A stretch of DNA of 64,000 nucleotides from Xiheicaenibacterium sp046351325 (GCA_046351325.1 JAXLYR010000008.1:248001-312000); one strand, 5' to 3'. Counted from the first letter of the stretch, positions 17,787 through 26,692 are shown. Numbers and translations: made by a program. Notes: generated from the letters alone by a model not told the origin.

Positions 17787-18851
17787 TCAGAAGAAGGTTC
17801 CGCTGACGCCGATGTAACCAGGGCCGACGACTGGCGTGATCGCCGCTGCCTCCTTGGACGATGAGCCCGTCGCGGAGACGATGATGAGCGCCGCACCCGC
17901 AATCCCGACCGCGCCGCCCGCGATGAGCCCGATGAGACCCGCGGTCTGCTTGAGGGTCGCGTCGTCGTCGAGCTCGTTGACGTGCTGCGCCCCGGGGCTG
18001 CCCTCGACGCAGAGCTCGGCGCCGCAGAGCTCGTAGGAGTGGTCGGCCTCACCCCTCTTCACGTAGCCGAGACCAAGCAGCGCCCCACCAACACCGAGCC
18101 CCACCACGCCGACACCCAAGACGACGCCGCCCGCGATGAGCAACGGTGACGGCCCCGAGGACTCGGCCTCTTTGTCTTTGGGCGGCGTCTGCTCAGGGTC
18201 TTTGCCCTTTACCGGATCGGGCGGCGGGACATCCTTCTTCGGGAGGAGCTTCAGCGTCAGCGACAAAGTCAGGTGAGCGCCCTCTTCGACCTTGAGCGGG
18301 GTCTCCTCGGAGGTCGCGTCGGTGGCGGTCGCCTTGAATACGTGGCTACCGGGGTTCACGGGCCGCGCTATGCCGATGAGGGCGGTCGGCATGGGGTCGC
18401 CATCCATGGTGATCGTGAGGCCCGGGAGCGAGGCGTCGCTCACGTTGACGAGCACCGTCGGCACGCGCGGCTCGAGCGCCTCGAGCTCCTTCTTCGCCTT
18501 CTGTTGAGCATCCTTGAACGGCGTCGAAGCATTGGCCGGCAGCTGCTCGCGTACCAACGTGTTGTAGGTCTCGCGGGCGTCGGCGAGGCGGCCGAGCTCG
18601 ACTTGGGAGCGCGCGATCATCAAGAGGTGAGTCGGGGCGTGCATGATCGACTCGGCGCGCTGGAAATAGTCGAGCGCCTTGTCGAATTGCTTCTTCGCGA
18701 AGGCGTCGTTGCCCGCAATCGCGGCGGAGCGGGCGTCCTTCTTCTGGTCGCTCTCGGTCGGCGCGGCCTCCACGCGAGTGGAGGGTGCGACGGCGGCGAC
18801 GAACAACACCCCAGCGAGGAGCGAGCGAAGCACTCGGGACCGCATGGCCAT
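17787..18851 (-). CDS. TPR/PEGA-like secreted or membrane protein
   Basis: About 354 residues. A signal peptide (VLRSLLAGVLFVAAVAPSTRVEAAP) leads to a TPR-like helical segment (NDAFAKKQFDKALDYFQRAE). A PEGA-like beta domain follows (VPTVLVNVSDASLPGLTITMDGDP), then a Lys/Pro-rich linker and two Gly-rich hydrophobic helices (IAGGVVLGVGVVGLGVGGALLGLG and LIGLIAGGAVGIAGAALIIV). This layout is common in myxobacterial envelope proteins of unknown role. The start is uncertain: ATGs at 18851 and 18845 give a classical signal peptide, while a GTG at 18890 overlaps the upstream protease stop in a GTGA and could be a coupled start with a longer N-region. It converges on the kinase gene with 30 bases between stops. 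Confidence 0.75.
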   Translation of the reverse strand: MAMRSRVLRSLLAGVLFVAAVAPSTRVEAAPTESDQKKDARSAAIAGNDAFAKKQFDKALDYFQRAESIMHAPTHLLMIARSQVELGRLADARETYNTLVREQLPANASTPFKDAQQKAKKELEALEPRVPTVLVNVSDASLPGLTITMDGDPMPTALIGIARPVNPGSHVFKATATDATSEETPLKVEEGAHLTLSLTLKLLPKKDVPPPDPVKGKDPEQTPPKDKEAESSGPSPLLIAGGVVLGVGVVGLGVGGALLGLGYVKRGEADHSYELCGAELCVEGSPGAQHVNELDDDATLKQTAGLIGLIAGGAVGIAGAALIIVSATGSSSKEAAAITPVVGPGYIGVSGTFF

Positions 18852-18886
18852 GGCTCGTCGATGGTACGAGAGCCCGCGCGACGCTG

Positions 18887-20353
18887 TCACCGTTTCTGCC
18901 GGGTTTTGGCTGCAGCGCGCTTCACCGGCAGCAGATCGCTCGAGCGGTCCGCGCGCAGGTTGTAGCGCGCGAGGATATCGGGATTAGCGAGCTTCGCTTT
19001 GGCGCGATCGAGGACGAGCTGCTGCCCGTCCGCGAGGCCGACGGTGAAGAACGGGCCGCGCCCGGCGTCCGCGCGATCGACCAAGTGGCGCATGCTCGGC
19101 ACGGGCTGGCCGTCGATCGTGAGTACGACGTGGTTCTCGTATTCGTGGTAGCCCTGGTTGATCCGGTCGGCGAGGACCTTTTGCAGCAGGATGACATCCT
19201 GTTTGGCGGGTGTCCGCACCTGGGTCTCGTAGATGGCCACGAGATCGTTCGGCGCAGCCTTCCACCATTCGTGGCCCCAGCTCTTCAGGTAATCGCGGGA
19301 GAGCGGCGCGAACAGGAAGCCACCGAAGACGAAGAAGGTAGGTTTAACGTCGTATTGGTCTTCCGGGACGAGCAGGCTCGGACGCTTGAGGGTAATCGTG
19401 ACCTCGAGTCGACGTCCCTGGCGGAGGATGCCGAACCGCACGCGCTCGCCGATCGATTTGACCGCGATGCGGTGGCTGTGGTCGACGAGCTCGCCTTTGC
19501 GGAGCTCGACGGTGCCGTCGGGGCCGATGTCCTCGCCGTCGATGGACAGGATGACGTCACCCTCCTCCAGCGAACCCCAGGCCGAGCCCTCGAAGGCGAC
19601 GCGCGCGACGAGCACGCCCCCGTCGGCCCGTTTGAGGCCCAGCGAGCGGCGCAGAGCGTCGGACTCGAGGCGCTGCCAGACGACCCCCAGACTGGCAAAT
19701 TGGGGAGTCTTGCCCGAAGCCATGAGGTCCAGAAAATGCCGGACTATCGGGAGCGCGATGGCGTACGCGATGTTCTGTGTGTCGTCGAGCGACTGGAACG
19801 CAACGCCTACAAGCTTGTCACCGCTGAAGACGGGCCCGCCGCTGTTACCGCTGTTCACCGCGGCGTCGATCTGAATGGCGAGGAGCGGGCGCTGGCTGTG
19901 CGCGTAGGCCGAAACCTCGATTCGAGACACGACGCCCTGAGTCAGCGACAACCGATCACCGCCGACGGGATAACCGGATACCGTGACCGAGTCGCCGAGC
20001 GCGGGCAGCGTGCCGAGATCGATCGGCTCGACGTCGTCGAAGAATTCGGCCTTGGGGACGCGGAGCAGCGCGAGATCGCACTCGTGACTCACGCCCTCGA
20101 CGCGGGCGACGTATTTGCGAGAAGCACCGAAGCGGCGCACCTCGACGAAGACCTGATTCTGGACGACGTGAGCGTTCGTGAGGACGCGCAGGCCATGGTC
20201 GGCTGCGTCACGCGGGCGGACACGCAGGATGGCGCCGGAGCCGCTGCTGCTCGAGGGCCCGTGGCTCTGCCAGGGTTGCTCGTAGTCGGGCGAGTCCGAG
20301 ACGGTGAGGACCTTGACGACCGACTGGAGCTTCTTGCTGATACGGGACCGCAT
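18887..20353 (-). CDS. Deg9-like HtrA serine protease with PDZ domain
   Basis: A 488-residue trypsin-like protease. The triad is His62 (TNAHVV), Asp93 (ECDLALL) and Ser171 (NSGNSGGP). A PDZ domain follows at about 225-320 (GVLVARVAFEGSAWGSLEEGDVILSIDG), then a second PDZ-like module at about 400-455 (VLTIDGQPVPSMRHLV). There is no signal peptide. Overall order, the PWQ segment near residue 28, QIDAAVNSGNSGGP, the FVFGGFLF segment and the ending LVLDRAKAKLANPDILARYNL closely recall the plant nuclear/nucleolar protease Deg9 rather than periplasmic DegP. That points to a cytoplasmic quality-control or regulatory protease. The similarity is from memory and not aligned. Confidence 0.9.
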   Translation of the reverse strand: MRSRISKKLQSVVKVLTVSDSPDYEQPWQSHGPSSSSGSGAILRVRPRDAADHGLRVLTNAHVVQNQVFVEVRRFGASRKYVARVEGVSHECDLALLRVPKAEFFDDVEPIDLGTLPALGDSVTVSGYPVGGDRLSLTQGVVSRIEVSAYAHSQRPLLAIQIDAAVNSGNSGGPVFSGDKLVGVAFQSLDDTQNIAYAIALPIVRHFLDLMASGKTPQFASLGVVWQRLESDALRRSLGLKRADGGVLVARVAFEGSAWGSLEEGDVILSIDGEDIGPDGTVELRKGELVDHSHRIAVKSIGERVRFGILRQGRRLEVTITLKRPSLLVPEDQYDVKPTFFVFGGFLFAPLSRDYLKSWGHEWWKAAPNDLVAIYETQVRTPAKQDVILLQKVLADRINQGYHEYENHVVLTIDGQPVPSMRHLVDRADAGRGPFFTVGLADGQQLVLDRAKAKLANPDILARYNLRADRSSDLLPVKRAAAKTRQKR

Positions 20354-20383
20354 CTGTCGCGCGGTTTACTCCGCTATTGGCCG

Positions 20384-21667
20384 TCAGATCAAGCCTGCTT
20401 CGGACATGAAGCTGCGCTCGACTCGGGCGTAGTCGACCGCGACGTCGAGCCGCGCGAGCACCGAATAGAACCCGAACTGCAGGCGATTCATGAAGACCAT
20501 TCCCTTGGGCAGGGGGACGAACTCACCCTTCGGGAGCTTGCGCACGCTCTTGCCCATATCTCGGAGCTCGTGGACGAGCGACGCGGCGTACTCGCGCGTG
20601 ATCCGAAATGGAGCGCCGAACAGCGGCTCGAAGCAGCGGCGCGAATAGGCGACAGCCATCTTCTCCCAAGTGCCGCCGCGCAAATGGAGAATGCGCTTCG
20701 CGAACGCGGCGAAGCGGTCCTCGTCGCGCTCGATCGCCGCGAGGTGGAGGCCCGTCGCGGCCACGCGTCGCTCTTCACCGAGGGGCTCGACGCATCCGAA
20801 ATCGAGGAAGCTGACGCGCCCGTCGCGATCGAACAGGTAATTGCCCGGGTGTGGGTCGGCGTTGAACATCCCGCCGACGAGGTTGCCCTTGAACACGAAG
20901 CGCCAGAGCGTCTCGGCGAAGGCGCGGCGCTCGGGCTCGGCGCGCGTCGCGACCTCGTCGAGCGAGACCCCGCGCGCGAGCTCGGTCGTGAGCACCCGCC
21001 GGCTCGATCGGTCGCGGACGACGGCGGGGACATGGATCATCGGATCTTGGTCGTGGAGCGCGCGGAAGCGCTCCTGTCGCTCGGCCTCGAGCGCGTAGTC
21101 GAGCTCCTCGCGGAGGCGTGAGGACATCTCTGCGAAGACCTGCTTCGAATTGAGCTTACGGCCGCCCGCGAGGTTCGCGATCGGCTCGAGCACTGCGGCG
21201 CTCGCGAGATCGCTCTCGACCGCGCGCTCGATGCCCGCGTGCTGGACCTTCACCGCGACGTCGCGGCCGTCGCCGAGCCGCGCGCGATGCACTTGCCCGA
21301 TGGAAGCGCTCGCGAGCGGGGCCTCGTCGAAGTCGGTGAAGAGCTCACCGAGCGGCGCGCCGAGCTCGCGCTCGACGGTCTTCTTCACGTCGGCGAACGA
21401 CGAGCGCATCGCCTGATCGCGCAGCGTCGCGAGCGCGCGTTCGAAGACCTCGCGGTTCTGCTCGGGCACGACGCCGTCGACGTAGCTCGCGATCTGCCCT
21501 GCCTTCGCGGCGAGGCCGCGCATGCGACCGAGGACCTCGGCGGTGCGCTCGGCCGTGGACTCCGCGCCGCCCTTCACGAGGAGGCCAGCGCCAGCGCGCG
21601 CGCCGAGCGCAGCGAGCGCACCGAGTCGCGCCAGCCGCCCCTCCGGGATGCGCTCGTCTTTGCTCAT
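20384..21667 (-). CDS. ABC1/AarF/UbiB family atypical kinase
   Basis: A 427-residue ABC1-family protein. Family hallmarks are present in order: the KxGQ motif (AAKAGQIASYVDG, about 52-64), the Ala-rich loop LASASIGQVHRARL replacing the Gly loop, VAVKVQHAGI with the kinase lysine, NADPHPGNYLF catalytic loop and FLDFGCVEP as the DFG equivalent. UbiB-like proteins are ATPases or kinases that support quinone biosynthesis or lipid handling at membranes; no C-terminal membrane helices are evident here. Start ATG 21667 is chosen; an in-frame ATG lies 36 bases upstream. It lies 30 bases upstream of, and reads away from, the Deg9-like gene start and diverges from the kinase gene at 21743. Confidence 0.9.
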   Translation of the reverse strand: MSKDERIPEGRLARLGALAALGARAGAGLLVKGGAESTAERTAEVLGRMRGLAAKAGQIASYVDGVVPEQNREVFERALATLRDQAMRSSFADVKKTVERELGAPLGELFTDFDEAPLASASIGQVHRARLGDGRDVAVKVQHAGIERAVESDLASAAVLEPIANLAGGRKLNSKQVFAEMSSRLREELDYALEAERQERFRALHDQDPMIHVPAVVRDRSSRRVLTTELARGVSLDEVATRAEPERRAFAETLWRFVFKGNLVGGMFNADPHPGNYLFDRDGRVSFLDFGCVEPLGEERRVAATGLHLAAIERDEDRFAAFAKRILHLRGGTWEKMAVAYSRRCFEPLFGAPFRITREYAASLVHELRDMGKSVRKLPKGEFVPLPKGMVFMNRLQFGFYSVLARLDVAVDYARVERSFMSEAGLI

Positions 21668-21742
21668 TCGATCTCTTTTGCCATGTCCACGGCGGCGCTT
21701 CATCGCGTTTCGCGCCGCTGTGCTCGGCGCGCGGCTTGTGCG

Positions 21743-23062
21743 ATGAACATCGAGATGCGCGAGCCCCTCGTCTTCGGCAACTGGCTGCTCGTGGCCCGAG
21801 CGTCCGAGCGCTCGATGTCCGAGGTCTTCGTCGCGCTCGAGCTCGGCGATCGCTCGGGTCGCCTGCGAATCCTCAAGCGGCCGCCGCTCGGGGAGATCGC
21901 GGCGGGCCCGGTCGCGGAGGCCCTGCGTCGCGAGGCCGCGGTGCTTCGCGCCGCGAAGGGCGGGGGCCTCGTCGCGCTCGAGGACAGCGGAGAGGTCGCG
22001 GGCCTGCCCTACGTGGTGCTCGAGCGCATACGCGGCGTGACGCTCGACGCGCTGGTCGCGCGCGCGCCGCTCAGCGAGGCCGCGGCGCGGACGATCGCCC
22101 TCGATCTCGCGCGCGCCCTCGCTCGACTGCACGAGCACGGCTTCGTGCACGGCGACGTCGCGCCGTCGAACATCCTCGTCGACGAGGAGGGCGGCCTCAC
22201 GATCGTCGACTTCGGGCTCGCGCTCCGCGCGGGTGAGGCTCGCGAGCTCCCCGCCGGGACACCAGGCTACGCGAGCCCCGAGATGGCAGCGGCCAAGCCC
22301 GCGCACCCGAGCGACGACGTCTACGCGTGGGCCGTCATCGTCGCCGAGCTCCTGCTCGGTCGGCGGCTCTTCGACGAACACGATCTCGCGGGCGCGCTCG
22401 CGCGCAAGGCCGAGATCCCGAATCGTTTGAGGGGCAACGATCTCGTCGTGCGTGCGCTCGAGCTCGACGCGACGGCGCGACCGTCGCTCGGTGAGATCGT
22501 ACGGTGGTGCGAGGCCCGCCGCGCCGAGGACGGGCGCGCCGAGCTCGCGAGCCGCGCGAGCGGAGCGGCCGAAGCGAGCGACGCTCCGCGCGCGACGGTC
22601 CCCGGTCGGCCGATCTCCGCGACGCTCAGCGACCCTCGCACCCCGCCTCGTGAGCCGACGCGGCCCCCTGCCGCAGCCGAGGTTCTGGCGAAGCTCGCGC
22701 GCGCCGAGGCCGCGCCCGCGCCCGCGAGGGCCCGCATGGAGCGGAGCACGCTCGTCACGCTCGCGGTCGCGCTGCTCTTCGCGTTCGCGGTCGGCTTGTT
22801 CGTGGGCCGCCGGTTCGCCCGACCCAAAGGTGAGGCGACCCTCACATTGCCGATGCTGCCCGCCCGCGCCGAGATCCAGCTCGATGGTCGCACCATGATC
22901 GTGTCCGAGCCCGGCCGCGCGGTGCCCATCGAGACGGGGCGACACACCATCACGCTGACGACGGGCAAGCGCGGCCCACACGACTACGAGTTCACGGTCC
23001 AACCCGGCGAGCACATCGTCGTGGTTCAGGTCGCGCCGGGAGCGCGCAAGGCCAACGACTGA
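21743..23062 (+). CDS. Divergent Ser/Thr kinase-like protein with one membrane helix and C-terminal beta domain
   Basis: A 439-residue protein. A kinase fold covers about 8-260, but with changes: the Gly loop is replaced by RASERSMSEVF, the VAIK lysine sits in RILKRP, and the catalytic loop reads HGDVAPSN instead of HRDLKPxN. The catalytic Asp, Asn and the DFG (IVDFGLAL) remain, and a GTPGYASPEM activation segment end is intact. Weak or altered activity rather than outright loss is likely. A Pro-rich linker precedes one transmembrane helix (LVTLAVALLFAFAVGLFVG, about 337-355), followed by a PEGA-like domain (AEIQLDGRTMIVSEPGRAVPIETGRHTITL). ATG 21743 begins just before the kinase fold. Confidence 0.87.
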   Translation: MNIEMREPLVFGNWLLVARASERSMSEVFVALELGDRSGRLRILKRPPLGEIAAGPVAEALRREAAVLRAAKGGGLVALEDSGEVAGLPYVVLERIRGVTLDALVARAPLSEAAARTIALDLARALARLHEHGFVHGDVAPSNILVDEEGGLTIVDFGLALRAGEARELPAGTPGYASPEMAAAKPAHPSDDVYAWAVIVAELLLGRRLFDEHDLAGALARKAEIPNRLRGNDLVVRALELDATARPSLGEIVRWCEARRAEDGRAELASRASGAAEASDAPRATVPGRPISATLSDPRTPPREPTRPPAAAEVLAKLARAEAAPAPARARMERSTLVTLAVALLFAFAVGLFVGRRFARPKGEATLTLPMLPARAEIQLDGRTMIVSEPGRAVPIETGRHTITLTTGKRGPHDYEFTVQPGEHIVVVQVAPGARKAND

Positions 23063-23071
23063 GTAACGCTG

Positions 23072-23119
23072 CGTCCGCTATAACAGTGGCGCCCTCCGGA
23101 GCATCTGTTATAGCGGACG
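23072..23119. promoter_or_regulatory. Perfect 15-bp inverted repeat, candidate operator of the nitrite/sulfite reductase gene
   Basis: Left arm CGTCCGCTATAACAG (23072-23086) and right arm CTGTTATAGCGGACG (23105-23119) are exact reverse complements separated by 18 bases. The right arm ends 2 bases before the ATG of the reductase gene, and the left arm begins 9 bases after the stop of the kinase gene. There is no T-tract, so a simple intrinsic terminator is unlikely. The location suggests a dimeric repressor site, or an RNA hairpin covering the ribosome-binding region and start codon. The binding protein is unknown. Confidence 0.7.
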
Positions 23120-23121
23120 AT

Positions 23122-25365
23122 ATGCCTTCGTATCGAGAGCTCCTCGCGGCCGAGATGTCGGCCGACCTCGCCCGCGAGATCGACATCTTCGAGACGCAGA
23201 TCGAGCTGCGAAAGAAGGGGAAAATCGAGGAGAAGCTGTTCGCCGAGACGCGCCTCCGACGCGGCGTGTACGGCCAGCGCTACGACAACGGGCAGCGCCA
23301 CGACGGGCACGCGATGCGCGACATCCGCTACCCGTCAGGGGACTTGACCAAAGGCCCCATGACCCTGTGGGACGCGCCCGGGATGCAGCGGATCAAGCTC
23401 CCCTTCGGCGCGGTGACCGCGCGCCAGCTCGAGGTCATGGCCGAGTGCGCCGAAGAGTACAGCGACGGGATCCTGCACGTGACCACGCGCCAGGACATCC
23501 AGCTGCACTTCGTCCACATCGACGACACACCGGATCTCATGCGGAGGCTCGCCGCGGTCGGGGTCACGACGCGCGAGGCCTGCGGCAACAGCGTGCGGAA
23601 CATCACGGCTTGTCCTTATGCCGGAGTCTGCAACGACGAGTCCTTCGACGTCGCGCCGTACGCCCACGCGGCGACCTACTTCCTGATGGGCCACGACGAT
23701 ACGCAGGACTTCGGGCGAAAATTCAAGATCGCCTTCTCCGGCTGCGCGGACCACGCGTGCGGGCTCGTCTCGTTTCACGATCTCGGCTGCGTCGCGAAGG
23801 TCCAAATCGGGCCTGACGGCGAGCGTCGCCGCGGCTTCCAGGTGGTCGTCGGGGGCGGCCTCGGGTCGGTGCCCCACGCCGCGAAGGTGCTCGCGGACTT
23901 CGTGCCCGAGGATGAGCTCCTGCCGACCATGCAGGCCGTGGCGCGCCTCTTCAGCCGAATGGGGGAGCGGGAGAATCGAGCGCGCGCTCGCCTCAAGTTC
24001 GTCATCAAGAAGGTGGGTATCGACGAGTTCTCGCGGCTCGTTCGCGAGGAGCGCGAGAAGCTCCGAGACGATCCTCGGTGGCGCCAGCTCGACCGACTCG
24101 CGCCCGAGAAGCCTGCTTTTCCGCCTGCCCCGTTGAAGGACGCGTCGACTGGGGCCTTCGCGGCGTGGCGCCGGAGCAACGTCCGCCCCCAGGCGCAAAC
24201 CGGATATGTGGTCGCGACCGTGACGTTGCCGCTCGGCGACCTGACATCGGATCAAGCGCGCTCGCTCGCGAGCCTCTCCAGGCGATTCACAGGGGACACG
24301 ATGCGCACGACCGTGGAGCAGAACTTGGTATTTCGCTGGCTCCCCGAGGCGAGCTTGCCCGCGCTCTATTCGGAGCTCGCGGCGATCGGGCTCGCAGAGG
24401 GCGGGGCGAGCACGATTACCGACATCACCTCGTGCCCCGGCACCGACACCTGCAAATTGGGTATCAGCTCCTCACGCGGGCTCGCGGGCGAGCTGCGCAA
24501 GCGCCTCACGGTGCTCGCGGACGAGCTCGACCCGGCCGCCCGCGCACTGCACATCAAGACGAGCGGGTGCTTCAACTCGTGTGGCCAGCACCACGTCGCG
24601 GACATCGGCTTTTTGGGGGTCTCGCGCAACGTCGGTGGCCGCCGCGTGCCGCATTTCCAGGTCGTCGTCGGCGGGGAGTGGGAGCACAACGCAGGCTCCT
24701 TCGGGCTCGCGATCGGCGCCATTCCGTCGAAGCGCGTGCCGGATATGGTGCTCCGCCTGTCGCAGCGGTTCGTGGCCGAGCGGCGCGAGGGCGAGCGCTT
24801 TTCGGCCTTCATCCAACGAATCGGCAAGAAGGAAGTCCGGGCGATGGTCGACTCCCTCGCCGAGGTGCCGGCTCACGAGGCAGACCCGAGCTTCTATTCC
24901 GATTGGGGGGACCCGCGGGAGTACTCGATCGGTGACATGGGTGTAGGTGAATGCGCGGGCGAGGTCGTGCCCTACGCCATCATGACCCTGAGCAGCGCCG
25001 AGCGAGAGGTCTTCGAATCGCAGCTCTTGCTCGAGCAAGGAGACGCCCGCGGGGCGGCCTCTCGCGCGCTCCGCGCGATGATCACCGGAGCGCGCGCGCT
25101 GGTCCGCGAGCGCGTGCCCGACATCGGCGACGACCCCGAGGAGATCGTGGCGAAGTTCAACGCGGCGCTCGTGGAGCCGAAGATCTTCTTCGACCCGTTC
25201 GCCGGCGCCAAGTTCGCCCATTACCTCTTCAAGGCTCATCGCGAGGGCGTCGGGGACGCGACCGCCGAGCACGCTCACCAGCGCATCGAGGAGGCTCAGC
25301 TCTTCGTCGACGCTGCATATCAGTGTTACGACCGAATGGTCGCCGCCCCCACCAAGGCTCTCTGA
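23122..25365 (+). CDS. Siroheme [4Fe-4S] nitrite/sulfite reductase
   Basis: A 747-residue protein with two ferredoxin-like half domains, each followed by a nitrite/sulfite reductase 4Fe-4S domain. The cluster/siroheme cysteines are in the second half: SCPGTDTCKLG near 435-446 and TSGCFNSCGQHH near 477-488. The first half has a related but pseudo-symmetric block (ITACPYAGVCNDE, and FSGCADHACGLVSFHD). It would reduce sulfite to sulfide or nitrite to ammonia for assimilation; the family does not separate the two by eye. ATG 23122 directly follows the inverted repeat; an in-frame upstream ATG lies inside the repeat and is less likely. The 192-residue partner gene starts one base after the stop. 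Confidence 0.92.
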   Translation: MPSYRELLAAEMSADLAREIDIFETQIELRKKGKIEEKLFAETRLRRGVYGQRYDNGQRHDGHAMRDIRYPSGDLTKGPMTLWDAPGMQRIKLPFGAVTARQLEVMAECAEEYSDGILHVTTRQDIQLHFVHIDDTPDLMRRLAAVGVTTREACGNSVRNITACPYAGVCNDESFDVAPYAHAATYFLMGHDDTQDFGRKFKIAFSGCADHACGLVSFHDLGCVAKVQIGPDGERRRGFQVVVGGGLGSVPHAAKVLADFVPEDELLPTMQAVARLFSRMGERENRARARLKFVIKKVGIDEFSRLVREEREKLRDDPRWRQLDRLAPEKPAFPPAPLKDASTGAFAAWRRSNVRPQAQTGYVVATVTLPLGDLTSDQARSLASLSRRFTGDTMRTTVEQNLVFRWLPEASLPALYSELAAIGLAEGGASTITDITSCPGTDTCKLGISSSRGLAGELRKRLTVLADELDPAARALHIKTSGCFNSCGQHHVADIGFLGVSRNVGGRRVPHFQVVVGGEWEHNAGSFGLAIGAIPSKRVPDMVLRLSQRFVAERREGERFSAFIQRIGKKEVRAMVDSLAEVPAHEADPSFYSDWGDPREYSIGDMGVGECAGEVVPYAIMTLSSAEREVFESQLLLEQGDARGAASRALRAMITGARALVRERVPDIGDDPEEIVAKFNAALVEPKIFFDPFAGAKFAHYLFKAHREGVGDATAEHAHQRIEEAQLFVDAAYQCYDRMVAAPTKAL

Positions 25366-25366
25366 A

Positions 25367-25945
25367 ATGGACGCGAAGAAGATCTCCCTCAAGGTCGCGA
25401 CAGCGGGCGGGCTGGCACCGTCACACGCTCGCGCGATCGAGGCCTTTCACCAGGTCATCGCCGGCGCCAAGCTGCCCGAGCCGCTCGTCGACGTCGTCGA
25501 CTATTCCCATGTCCACCGCGGACCGTCGGCGCTGCTCGTCGGCCACGAGTCGGATTATGGACTCGAGCTCGGGCCGGGCGGGGCGCGACTCTTTTATCAG
25601 CGTAAGCGCGTGGTCGACGACGCGGCGGATTCACGCCTCCACGACGCGCTCCGCAGGTTGCTCGCGATGGCGGCGCTGCTCGAGCGCGAGCTCGCGCCCT
25701 TGCGCTTCGCCCTCGACGATATCGAGCTGCGATTCCTGGATAGGCTGACAGCGCCGAACAGCGAAGCGACCTTCTCCACTTACAAACCTGAAATCGCGAA
25801 GTGGGCAGAGACGCTATTGGGCAGCGGCGCGTCGCTCGAGCGCACCAGTCTTGACGAGCGCGAGCCGCTCACTGTTCGCGTGCGCGCAGTCGACAGCGCG
25901 GCACCGTCGGTCGCCGAGGCCCGCGCGAGGCTGGGATTCGCCTGA
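25367..25945 (+). CDS. Conserved-looking protein of unknown function coupled to the reductase gene
   Basis: A 192-residue soluble protein, no signal peptide and no membrane helix. It begins one base after the stop of the nitrite/sulfite reductase, so it is almost surely cotranslated. The first two thirds look like an alpha/beta domain (VDVVDYSHVHRGPSALLVGHESDYGLELGPGGARLFYQRKR); no cysteine cluster or nucleotide motif is visible. A role in reductase maturation or sulfur/nitrite assimilation is suggested only by position. Confidence 0.75.
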   Translation: MDAKKISLKVATAGGLAPSHARAIEAFHQVIAGAKLPEPLVDVVDYSHVHRGPSALLVGHESDYGLELGPGGARLFYQRKRVVDDAADSRLHDALRRLLAMAALLERELAPLRFALDDIELRFLDRLTAPNSEATFSTYKPEIAKWAETLLGSGASLERTSLDEREPLTVRVRAVDSAAPSVAEARARLGFA

Positions 25946-25951
25946 GCGCCG

Positions 25952-26446
25952 TCAGCCGGGGCAGCCGCAGCCTTTACGCTCGAGTCGGCTCTTCGCGTCG
26001 CTGACCCGCGAGCGAGCGTTGATGCAGCGTGCGTCGCCCGCGCCCGCGAGGCGGCAGATGTACTCGGCCGAGCGGCTCATCGAGCCGAACGCCATGCAAG
26101 CGGTCTCGCAGCCGGGCTGAGGCTCCGCGGCGGGCTTGACCTTGTTGTGACCGCGCGTGGCCGTCGACTGGCCCGGCGGAGTGGACGCGACGGGCTCACC
26201 CAGACTGCGAAAGAGCGTCCACTCCGCGAGCTCGAGCTCGGCCTGAGCGTCGCCCACGTGTTTGTCGCGCTCGCTCGGCGGAAGGTTCACGGCGGGCTCG
26301 GACGTGGTCGAGGTGGATGGCGACGCCGTCGGTGCAGGGCTGGCCGTTTGCTCGAGCTCTTCGGACGCCGTGGGCGGGCGGCCGGCGCACGCGACCGCGC
26401 TCACGAGGAGCAAGAGAGGCAACAAGAGCGCGCGCTGCCCGAGCAC
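25952..26446 (-). CDS. Small predicted lipoprotein
   Basis: A 164-residue protein with signal peptide LLLPLLLLVSAVAC (lipobox SAVAC, Cys about 20), then a Pro/Ser/Thr-rich tether, a short helical segment (DAQAELELAEWTLFRSL) and a C-terminal Cys-containing helical region ending in CGCPG. Conserved cysteines at CETAC and CRLAG suggest two disulfides. No family recognised. It converges with the 192-residue gene, with six bases between the stops. The 246 bases upstream, to the VIT/vWA gene, contain no other gene I can support and should hold divergent promoters. Confidence 0.72.
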   Translation of the reverse strand: MLGQRALLLPLLLLVSAVACAGRPPTASEELEQTASPAPTASPSTSTTSEPAVNLPPSERDKHVGDAQAELELAEWTLFRSLGEPVASTPPGQSTATRGHNKVKPAAEPQPGCETACMAFGSMSRSAEYICRLAGAGDARCINARSRVSDAKSRLERKGCGCPG

Positions 26447-26692
26447 GCCTCTTCTTCTACGATCTCGTCGCCCTACCCGAGACGAAAAAAAACCGACGCG
26501 CCCTGTAAGACACGATGGCCGGCCACGTTGCCCTCGCGAACAGCATCCTTCTTCTTTGCGTCGCCGACCCTCGAGAGTTGGCCTCGCCGCGCGTTGCTCC
26601 GCGCACTCTCACGTCAACGTCGGTTGCCTCGGCAGCTCTTCTCCCAACGGTGGAGTAGACCGCAGAGGTTCGCCCTAGCCAGGAGACACGCC

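Noticed and set aside
17760..17790. 7-bp inverted repeat CTGACCG/CGGTCAG between converging genes
   Set aside because: Short stem, 17-base loop and no T-run; too weak to list as a terminator though it may be one.
18785..21121. 778-codon plus-strand open frame opposite the protease and ABC1 genes
   Set aside because: The two minus-strand proteins have complete catalytic motifs; the plus-strand translation has none and spans both genes.
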